DNA of 64,000 nucleotides, from the NCBI RefSeq assembly GCF_023973825.1, contig NC_090123.1, positions 1,223,501 through 1,287,500 of the forward strand. The letters run 5' to 3'. The notes below the pieces were generated by a model, which searched no databases, was not told where the DNA came from, and saw only the letters and a program-made list of their open reading frames with translations. Source of the DNA: Plasmodium brasilianum (taxonomy: Eukaryota; Apicomplexa; Aconoidasida; Haemosporida; Plasmodiidae). Both the position numbers and the translations under genes were made by a program. Numbering within the stretch: the first letter of the stretch is position 1; each line of letters starts with the position of its first letter. Below, one piece after another: positions 14,050 to 24,459 of this stretch.

Positions 14050-15336
14050 CTAGCTACATTTCGGCGCTTGCCCATTTATAATTTTGTTAATCAAGCGCAA
14101 GGAGGAGAGGCGCAGTAGCGTGCTCGCGTCCTTTTCACTGTTTACATCAAACACGTATCCCCATTTAAAATATTGATATATATATTCTAAATTACAATAA
14201 CGATATGCTTCTTTATAATCTACATAGTTATTCAAAAATAAATAGGTAAATATAAAAGAATGTAAAATTTGTGAGCATTTGTAAAAAATAAAAACTTCTG
14301 AATCGTTCAGGTTTTTAATTAAATTCTTCATTTTTTTCTGAACATTTTGATCTTGTTCAGGTGTTTCAAAATTTTTCGCAATATTTAATTTTACTTGATG
14401 AATGCGTTCAAAAATGTTTATAAATTTGTTATAAACAGTATTTTCTTCCTTATATAAATTTTTTATTTTATAATTTTCCACATAATTAAGACTACTTGGC
14501 AAATTTATATTTTTTTCTAAATCCTCTTTTTCTCTGTGTGTGTCTAAAATGTTTATTTCGTTGTTCCCGTAAAATATTAAATCATTGTTAAAGTGTTCAT
14601 AAATTTTATTTTCCATAAGAATTCTTTCTATTTCGAAGGAGTTCATTCTGATTTGGGCCTTACTTTCGATGTTTCCATGGCTGTTACTACTGTTACTGCT
14701 GTTGCTACTTCTCTTCCCTATATTCATTTTTTCATCTCCCACTTCATTTTTACTTCTGCAAATAACCTTGCCCTGTTCAAAAAATTGAAGAGGCGTTCTC
14801 TTGTTCGGCTCCCCCTCCTCTTCTATATGGTAGAGCTCCCTTTTGTAATTAGACCCTTCCAATGTTTTGTGTTCTCCTTCTTTTAAATTTATAAAATCTA
14901 TAAGATTATTTACAGATAATGTTAAGGGCATTTTTAATATTTCCATTTCTTTTCTATTTCTTAGTAGCTCCAGTTTTATCAAAAAGCACAAATCATAGTT
15001 TTCCAACGCAAAAACATTTTTCTTGTTTGTTAATAATATTTTGTCATCCACAAAAATTTCAATTTTATTTGTTTTTTCATTTTTCCGCAGATCAATGTTT
15101 TTTAAGTTAGCGAACTTTTTTAAATTTTGTTTGTTATCATTGAAGCAAATGTGCGAACAGAACCGCTTCTCAGGACTAAGAGTGTTAAACGTGTTAAGCC
15201 TGTTATTCATGGAATGCATGTTAAACGTGTTAAGCCTGTTATTCATGGTATGCATGTTAAGCCCGGTAGACCTGCTTAGAGTGTAACATCTTCTCAATGT
15301 ACTGCATTTGCTACTAATGACAGAGCTCCATTTCAT
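14050..15336 (-). CDS. ATP12-like mitochondrial F1-ATPase assembly chaperone
   Basis: Single exon, 428 residues. The first 40 residues are rich in Ser, Thr and Arg with few acids, consistent with a mitochondrial presequence, and include two copies of a MNNRLNTFN unit. Residues about 75-150 fit the ATP12 N-terminal pattern of a core strand, a basic loop, a helix and then MPLTLSVNNLIDF (the family has M-x-L-T-x-L here). GKVICR resembles the family's T-I-C-Y-R. The last 90 residues (YVDYKEAYRYCNLEYIYQYF to the end) match the C-terminal helices that precede the wG-x-x-D segment. ATP12 binds the F1 alpha subunit during assembly in the matrix. A central Asn/Ser-rich insert (about 190-270) accounts for the extra length over the usual 280-320. 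The assignment rests on pattern, not on an alignment score. Confidence 0.72.
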   Translation of the reverse strand: MKWSSVISSKCSTLRRCYTLSRSTGLNMHTMNNRLNTFNMHSMNNRLNTFNTLSPEKRFCSHICFNDNKQNLKKFANLKNIDLRKNEKTNKIEIFVDDKILLTNKKNVFALENYDLCFLIKLELLRNRKEMEILKMPLTLSVNNLIDFINLKEGEHKTLEGSNYKRELYHIEEEGEPNKRTPLQFFEQGKVICRSKNEVGDEKMNIGKRSSNSSNSSNSHGNIESKAQIRMNSFEIERILMENKIYEHFNNDLIFYGNNEINILDTHREKEDLEKNINLPSSLNYVENYKIKNLYKEENTVYNKFINIFERIHQVKLNIAKNFETPEQDQNVQKKMKNLIKNLNDSEVFIFYKCSQILHSFIFTYLFLNNYVDYKEAYRYCNLEYIYQYFKWGYVFDVNSEKDASTLLRLSSLRLINKIINGQAPKCS

Positions 15337-16770
15337 GGTATTAAATAAATAGCGGCATAAAAGTAAAGCTAAATATAAGGTATGAACCGGTTGAGGAGAT
15401 GAGTTAAAGTCAACGATTAAATTATATATCTTATTTATTTATGCTCCTTTTAATTTTTGAGCAAAAAAAAAACATTAACGATAAAATAAAGTTTAAGTTC
15501 AAAAAAAGGGGGAAAAAAAAAAAAAAAAAAAAAAAGATTAAAAAAAGGATTTAAAAAGAGAGTATAAAAGAGATTATAAAAGAGATTAAAAAAAGCGTGG
15601 AGCAGATATATGTATGCTCCGTCATGTTAAAATTTTTTCATCTGACTTTTTTACACAGTAAATTAAAACCCATATATATAAGTACATTTACGCATATGGT
15701 ACATATAAACATATATGCACACAAACAACATTTTGTACGCATAAAACAAACGTTGCACTGGTTGAAAATGTCGAAATTAAAAAAATTTAGATGGGAGAAG
15801 CACATACGCGCGCTATTCCTATGAAAATGCTATATAGGAAGGGGGAAAAAAAAAGAAAAAAAAAAGGTAGGTATAAAATGGAGTGAAAATGAAGTGAAAA
15901 TTGAGTATTAATGACGTAAAAATTGAGTATTAATGACGTAAAAATTGAGTATTAATGAGGTAAAAATTAAGTAATAATGAGGTAAGAAAGATAAGCACAT
16001 ATATATATGGTTCCTTAAACGTATACACATGGGACATATTAGAAATTCACGAGAGACATAAAAATGATTGTGTTATTAGTAGGCTTTAAAAAAAAAAAAA
16101 AAATATTAAAATAAAAAATTAAAATAAAATATTAAAATAAAATAAAATATTAAAATAAAATATTAAAATAAAATATTAAAATAGAAAATTAAAATAAAAA
16201 AATTAAAATAAAAAATAAAAAAAAAAAAAAATTAAAATAAATTAATAAATAATTAACTTGTGTAACATAAGAAGCATAAGAAACATGAAACGCATATAAC
16301 AGCTCAATGCAATATGAGCAACATACAAAGATTAAAAAAAAAAAAAAAAAACTTCAAATTGAGCTAAAAATAGACATAAAAATATTTCGATGAGAATTAC
16401 AAAACGCACATCAAAAATGGAAACAAGAATATATACATACACATATATGCACATACATACATATGTACATGCGTGTGTTCATGTTCATTTTTGCACATGC
16501 AATCCATACACATGAGTAACATCCCGATACAACCCTTTGTCATGGTTCACCTATAAGGAGGGCCTACAAAATGCTACGAGAGTAATAATGAAGGAAAAAA
16601 AATCATGTATATTGATGTATATCCTTATAAGGGAGAACTGTCAAGTGGGATGATGATATCTGAACATGTATTATAATACTAGTGGGTCAACGAGTGAGCA
16701 AACGACGTAGCCCATAACTGCGCACGCACCATTGGTACTCTTCTTAACCGGGAGAGAACCGATGGGAGAA
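15337..16770. other. intergenic region with short repeats
   Basis: This is upstream of the ATP12-like gene and downstream of the retropepsin-like gene. It holds three copies of a 22-bp unit (attgagtattaatgacgtaa plus aa, 15900-15960), an attaaaataaaat repeat (16105-16245) and A-runs. No gene is supported. Confidence 0.65.
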
Positions 16771-19543
16771 TCAAAAAATTCCAGACTGCTTCAACATTTG
16801 GAGCAAATACATGCTTTTGTTGTCATTTTCCTTCCTGCACTGTTCATAAGTATTGTGATACCCTTTTTTAAGCGCATCGACTAAAATTTTTCGTACATTC
16901 TGATTTTTCAAAGACTGTACGATAAAATTTTTTAAATTTATATCATTTAACTTTTGAACCTTATTTAAAAGGTAAATTATATCAACATCTTTTTCTTCTT
17001 TTATTGCCTCTGATAAATTATCAGTAGTGTTACCATCTTTATTGTCAATATTAGTGTTGTCAGGTTCTTTAGTTTTAAACCCAATAACACTTTTTTTTTT
17101 TTTTCCTGAACATATTTTCCCCCATATTACCTAGTCCAAAAAAATTATTTAGTTCTGAGAATAAATCATTCTGACCCTCTTCATCAGTTTCATCTTGATT
17201 ATTTTCATTTCTATTATCACCAAAAAAATTTTTAAAGATACCTGAGAAAATAGAATTAGGGAAAAGGTCATCCATTTTATCCATATTTCCGTACTGATAA
17301 TCATTGTTTCCATCATTTTCATCTGAAGAATCATCATTTGAGTCTATTCCATTCCGTCTGATAATAATTTGTGTATGTACATTGTTATCGTCATTAGTAT
17401 ATCTCCTTACTATAATGTTTTTTCTCTTTTTATTTTTATTACCATTACCACTGTTATTGATGTTACTACTGATATTTGCAGCTGCTGTGCCTTCATAAAC
17501 ACGACACTTTGAAACTCTCTTTATGATTTCCTTTTCATCCTGGCAATCATCATATTTTATCCTTCTTGATAATAATTCTTTTTTAAAATCGTTCAACATT
17601 TCAAAACTGTATTCAGGATGAGACGTGTACAAATTGTACAGATGGTTGTATTCATCATTTAAAGATTGTTCATTCTTTTTATTTACATTATTCGACTTGA
17701 ACCGATGTAACGAATATAAATTATTCTTTATCTCGTATGTGACAAATTTTTCCAATATTTCAGATGCTTTTTCATAATCTCTTATATCATTTTTCATCAT
17801 AGCTACTATTTTATGTAACATGTTTTGTTTTTCATCATTACTCAATTTTTTAAAAAAATTTATCATTTCGTTATACCTTATGTCGAATTCTTTATTTCCA
17901 CTAGTGCTTTCATTTTTTTTTAAAAATTCTGAACCGTACAGAATTTTTATTGCATATCTCTTTATTACATCATTCGTAGTTTTGCAATCTTTTATGTATA
18001 TATTTTCCTTCTCTAATTCATTCGTTATTTTTAAAAAACTTAATTCTTTCCTTTTTAATTTTTCAAAAATTTCTTGGCATTTGCGCTCAACTAGTAAATC
18101 GTCAATGTGTTTATCACTTTGCTTACTATTCCATTGACTCCCATCCTTAGCATCATGCTGACTGTTCATGTTGTATGTATAACTATCCTCCCTTTCTGAT
18201 ATACTGTTTTGATTGTCCTTGGACATATCTACAGAAGAAGCGCTTGACATATTGTAATAATAAAGAATTATATTATTTTTTAAATCAAAAAATATTTTTT
18301 TATTTTCAAGGAAGTCTAACCCTAACAGTACTATATTTGCATCCAAGTAATCAAGTTCGCTTTTATAAATGCTTTTCAGTTCAATTGGAATAAGTTCATT
18401 CAACTTAGATATAATGTTAATATTGTTTACTTGCACCCTTTGTGCTTTGCACTTGTTATTTAATATATTTTCAATTATAACACTGTTGTATTTCTTTTTT
18501 TTTTCTTCTTCATCTTTTTCGTTTCTCACTATCCCTGTGTTTTCGCTGTTTACAATCATTGTATTTGAACTGCCGGTGTCTATTATACCTTTGTGCATTT
18601 GCCCCTCTATGTTTACATGGAAATATTTAATATTGTTGGAGTAGTCATATAACTTAATTTCATGCACTTGTTCATTATTTTTAAAAAAGGCATCTACCGC
18701 GTTATTACTACTTCTATCACTAGCATCGACAGTAGCACTGATAGTACTACCTGTAACAGCATGCCCATCTTCCTCTTTTAATACTATATTCATACTGACC
18801 ATGTCTAACATAAAACCGCTATACCTTTTGAAGAAGTCAAAGCCTATTAGACCATCAAAATTTTTGCCCAACTCATTGTTTCTTATTATGTAGAACGAAA
18901 CAGTTCCATTTGTCATGTTACTCTTCATATTTATTACTTTATCTACCAATACTTTATTATCATTTAAATGTATTTCTTCCTTTACACTTTGAATATCATC
19001 ATTATCATATGAAAAATGCATATGATCATTCCCATGATGCTCCTTATTATACCTATCACGCCAGTGGATTCCATAATTTTCATTTCTTATATCCCTCCTT
19101 CCCGATACCTTTTCCCCCTTGTCAAATATATAACTGTTATCACTACACAGATCTAAAATAAATTTATTTTCCTCATCATTAATAAAAAGCTTCGTACATA
19201 GGACGTCATTCCCGCTGCTGCTTTTAAATTTTTCAATAATTATTTCATTTTTATGTCCATCATTTTTTTTCACGTCTAAATGGACCTTTCTCTTGCCCCT
19301 TTCACTGCCTATGCTGCTACTGCTGCTGCTATTATGGAGCTTCTTACCTCTTTCGAATACCTTATTACTAAAATATAAATGCTTTGTTATATGCTTATTA
19401 CTCGTAGGTAATGATGCTGTGATAAAATTATTGTTATCATTTATGTATAGTATGCTGTTGTTTACGTTTTTTCGTAATTGAAGAGTATCATAATACGCAC
19501 ATAATAATATGGACCATATAGCGAAAACAAATAGTAAAGACAT
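16771..19543 (-). CDS. secreted protein with two retropepsin-like half-domains (apparent frameshift)
   Basis: The uninterrupted frame runs 17075-19543. Past a run of 14 T (17091-17104) the coding signal continues in another frame to a stop at 16771. The span 16771-19543 is one base more than a multiple of three, so one surplus base in the run explains it, giving about 923 residues. Residues 1-16 form a signal peptide. Half-domain 1 (about 116-256) has DLC at 131-133 where a protease has D-T/S-G, then DGLIGFDFF. Half-domain 2 (about 307-430) has a proper DTGSS at 322 and VLLGLDFLENKKIFFDLKNN, the retropepsin flap-to-ILG arrangement. The C-terminal half has three short helical modules with a Cys after an x-x-D motif (KDCKTTNDVIKR, DDCQDEKEIIKR, third at the end), resembling SAP or MANF C-terminal helices. 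Secretory location is inferred. Proteolytic activity is uncertain because the first Asp site lacks Thr-Gly. Confidence 0.72.
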
Positions 19544-19567
19544 TTTTTTTTTTTTTTTTTTCTTTGC

Positions 19568-19641
<74 letters not shown>

Positions 19642-20277
19642 TAATCCTTATTTTTATAAAATTTTGGCTAGCCATAAGCGAATTTTTGATCGTAGAAAAG
19701 TATCACTATTAACATGTTTGAATTTTATTTTTTTCAAAACAAAATGTAAATATAACAATACTCGGAGCATTTCAAATTATTTCGTAAATTATGCTACACA
19801 TACGAGTCCCCCCTTGTCATAGTCCTGAATGTATAGCAAATACGAATGTATGTAAACTCGTAAACTCATAAATACGTAAATACTTAAATGATTGAATGAA
19901 CAAGTGAGAAAATGCATACATACATATATGCATACATACATATATACATACATACAAGCATGCGTGCGTACGTAGTACCTTTGTACATAAATAACGCATA
20001 CCCCATAGATACACGTGAGCTCGCTCCTGTTTGTGAACTTGCGTTTCGTGCAAATTTTCTTGAAGGACATAGCTTTCGAAGCTACTTTTTTATTACTTTT
20101 TTAAAAACAAAGAAAAAAAGAAAAAAATAATAGAACGAAAAAATGAAAAAACGAAAAAATGAAAAAACGAAAAAATGAAAAAATGAAAAAAATGAAAAAA
20201 CGAAAAAACGAAAAAACGAAAAAAAGAAAAAAAGAAAAAAAGAAAAAAAAAAAAAAGGATTCTCCTACATACATATA

Positions 20278-20312
<35 letters not shown>

Positions 20313-20967
20313 CATGTGCGGTAAGCGAGTGTTATTAACAAAAACAAAAAAGTCTACCTCTTTTTGCCGTGCATATTTAATTGGTTGGAAAAATGCAAAT
20401 GATATATTTCTTCAAATACATTACAAGCTTAGAGAGGATTTATATTTTATGTATATATGGAAAGAAAAATTTATATGGCTCTTAACGGAAAAAGAAAAAA
20501 TCAAAGTGTTATTTTGATTTTGCATCTTGTTCTTTCTTTTTTGTTTTATGTTTCTTATTTACTGTTTATTTTATTTTTTTTTTTATTTTTTTATTTTTTT
20601 TTATTTTATTTTATTTTATTTTATTTTTTTTTGTGACACTTAGCATAAAAAAATATTAATTATTATTCAAATGTTGGCCACTGAAATTTTTTTTTTTTTT
20701 TTTTTACACAAACATCCGTATGTATAAGTATGTACATATATATACATATATATATATATATACATACATATATATATATATATGGACGTACATACATAAG
20801 TACCCCCATACATGTATTCGTTTCTACGTTCGCTAGATAAAGTGCTGTAAAAAGGAGCACTTAGTAGAAGCGCAACGAATATGAATATAAGGCAAAATTT
20901 CAGGTGGTACCAAATGGGGGTAGATGATACCTTATTATTTTTTTTCTTTTCCCATTCCCTTCACTGG
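19544..20967. other. intergenic region with extreme homopolymer tract
   Basis: This is upstream of the retropepsin-like gene and downstream of the polycystin-like gene. It contains a near-continuous T tract from 19544 to 19635, an A-rich gaaaaaatgaaaaaac repeat (20100-20255) and (TA)n at 20283-20310. I see no supported gene. The T tract is beyond what most sequencing resolves, so its length is uncertain. Confidence 0.65.
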
Positions 20968-23535
20968 TTATATCGGTTTGCCGAATACACCGCCATCAGA
21001 CTTCATCTCTTCCTCGGAGTGATTGTCTTGTTTCTCTTTTTGATCCTCCTGCTTTTTGTGAACTAAGAGAGATTTGAAAACACAAAAATAAAAAAAATAA
21101 AAAAAATAAAAAAAATAAAAACAAATAAAAACAATAAAAAAAAATAAAAAAAATAAAAAAAATAAAAAAAATAAAAACAAATAAAAACAAATTTCAAGTT
21201 TAACGGGGAAGTAATAGGGTACGCGTGTATACATGTATATATGTGAGGGCGTATATATATGCACGTATCTGTGTGCATATATATATATGCATGTATTGGT
21301 GTGAGTGTATATATATATATGTATGTATATATGTATGTGCGTGCGAGTATGAGGAGGCATTGCGCCTCCGTGGTACTTACATGTTTCGTCCTTTATAACA
21401 TGAATAACGGTACTCTTCAATTTGTTCCTAAGGAGAATACTCTTTTCCATTTCGTTGATATCGTCAGATAGCTTTTTTTGCAAGTTGAACAAATGACTTT
21501 TATATAAAATTTTATTTTGATATTCAGTCTTTAAGTCTTTTTTAGTGCTATTTAACTGGTTTATATTGTGTATAAGTATATGTCTTTTTATTTTCAAAAA
21601 GAGAATATACGTGAAGGATAATTTTATATTTTCTATATATCCCAAGTCTATGTTTAAATCATTTAGCATTTGTTTCAACTGACTTCTTTTTTTTTTTTTT
21701 TTTCTTTCTTTCTTTTGTACAGAGTTTTTGTCGTACATGCCCCTTTTGATTAAATTGATCAGTCGCATTTTTCCATTATTCCCATTTTGCACATTGGACT
21801 CACTGTATGCACTTTTTTCATGCAAAAAATTGAAATCATATTTTGCCTTAAGCAATTTTGTAAAAAACAACTTCATGTTTTCTACAGCTAAGGCAATTGT
21901 TAGTTCGTTGTAATCTTGTAAATAATTTCCTAGACTATTTTCAGCTATGCCAGTATGTTCCATTTTATCCGCAGTTATTGCCATGCCATTTTTATTTTCA
22001 GGAATATACTTATCAGTAGACTCTTTCCTGTCCTCCTTTTCACCATTTGTTACATTGTTGCTTATCATTTGATCATCCATTTTAATATCGTTCATCCTCT
22101 GACTCCTCATCTCCAATTTTTTCACTGACCTGTTCGGAAGCTGGTTGTTATACAGCTCATCGCTAATCCCATGTGCGCCGTTCATACTATAGTCGTAAAA
22201 ATTTACCAAATTGGGCTGACTGTGCAGGAAATTATTTTGCATAAATTGTTGGTAGCAATAATGGTTGTACCACTGAACTTGTTGATTTATAATTTGACAT
22301 ATTTCATATTTTTCTTTTAAAATCCTGACCTTTTCAAATGTTTTGTCTAAACTATATAGCACTGCTTTATAATAAAGAAAAATATCTTGATCATTAATAA
22401 TCATATCGTCAAAAGGTAAAATATACTCGTTATTTTTATTTAGTTTAATTTTTACATTTTGTTCACTCTCTTTTAGAAAAATAAATAAATATATTGATGT
22501 GATATAAAACAAGAAAAAGAAAAAAAGAAATTTGTTAAAAACTTCATATGCTGAAAATGTTTCGCTAGTCTGAATGTGATAATACAGCATAACCCAAGTT
22601 AAGAAATTTTTGCTGAAACAGAAAAATGCACCTGAGCCTGATGGAAACAAACGGAAAATTTAAAGTGAAATGGGGTTTAACAATACGGAGTAATATGGTG
22701 CAAAACTCTCTTTTGCATTTTGTACACTACTGCGCTCATACCCCTACACATTGTTGTGCTTTTTTCGAATTGTACATGCATGAATTTGTGCATATATATA
22801 TGAATGTGTGCATATATATGAATGTGTGCATATATATGAATGTGGGCATATATATGAATATGTGCATATATATATATGAATGTGTGCATATATACAAATG
22901 CTAGCACATACACAGATGCTGGCACATATACATACAATAAACACGCCCGTGTGTGTGTGTGTGCTCGTGTTTTGTCCTACTCAGCAGGGACATCAACAAA
23001 ACGAAGAAAAAGATGGATGCCGTGATAAAGAAGAAGTAATACTTGTACTTAACAAATACAGTAAAATAATTTATAAAAAAAAAGATATAAATTTTCAATA
23101 TGACTACAACAAGAATAATATATGAAAATAAATTTCCATAAAACTTGCACACTTTTATCCTTAACAGGTTATTAATTAAGGATTTAAATTTGTCTAACTT
23201 GTTCACGCTAAACGTATCAGATATATTTCTATTTTTTATATGATCCACATAATCATTAGAATTACTAACTGATTGTAATGTCATAAAATTAAAGATAAAG
23301 AAGAGAATACAAATTATGAAAAAACACACATAAAAACAAAGTAAAAATTTATTTCTAACATAATATAACAAGTGCATTATTGAGAAACTGTAACTTAAAG
23401 TTATAATTAAAAGGAGTATCAAAATTATTAATTTACTCCTGTAATTCGTATTATTAAATTCGTTAATTTCCTGCACAAATATTTCTTTTTTTTTTCTGAA
23501 CTGTTCATTATTTTGAATGCTATATGACACCTACC

Positions 23536-23566
<31 letters not shown>

Positions 23567-24427
23567 GCTAGCTAGCCAAAATTAGGTAAAAACAGTAGAT
23601 ACATTGTTTGTGCCTAATTTTTTTTTCATTTTTTCTTTTTTTCTGTACAGCTTGCGTGCCTTACGTTTATTAACACAAACAAGTTGTGTTCAAAGTTGTA
23701 AAGTACAGAATAAGCATTGCAGTATTTTACAACTCCATTTTTGTCGTCAAACAAGTCCTTATACTGATTTAATTCTCCTTTTTCTAATGCAAAAACGGAA
23801 GTACAGGAAAAAATGAATAAAAGGGAAGAAATAAAAGCAAGAAACAAAATAAATAAATGAAGTAACAAAATGAATAAATGAAGTAACAAAATGAATAAAT
23901 GAAGTAACAAAATAACATTTGTAGGAAGGGATAGTAATGTGTTAAACGGGCATATAATAAACATATGCAGTTTTTTTTGAAAGTAGGTACTTGTGTCAGG
24001 TTCGTCCGATAGCAAAGGGTTATCCACTGTTATTTCTTCTAACACTGTATAAAAAAATTCGAAAAAAGGGGAAATTGTCCAAATGGCAAAAAAAAATTTT
24101 TTTTTTTCCCCGTAAATACAAATATATGTATTACATGTACATATTACCTTTTCCCCCTTCGCTTAATTTTACATATAAGTCATAAGGAAAAATATGAAAA
24201 AAATTCTCATATACAAATATATTGTTTTCCCTGAAATCAGATTCAAGCTCAAACAATTTTTTATTTTTTAAATTCTTCTTATTCCTCATTATGTTATTTA
24301 TTACAATTGAATTTAAATATTCCAAATATTCGGAAGAATGTGTAAAATTGTCAAAAGATTTTTCCTGCACGTATAAGGAAGTGTTACACGCGCGCAAGCA
24401 CGCATGTGTGAAGAGGTATAAACGTAC

Positions 24428-24459
<32 letters not shown>

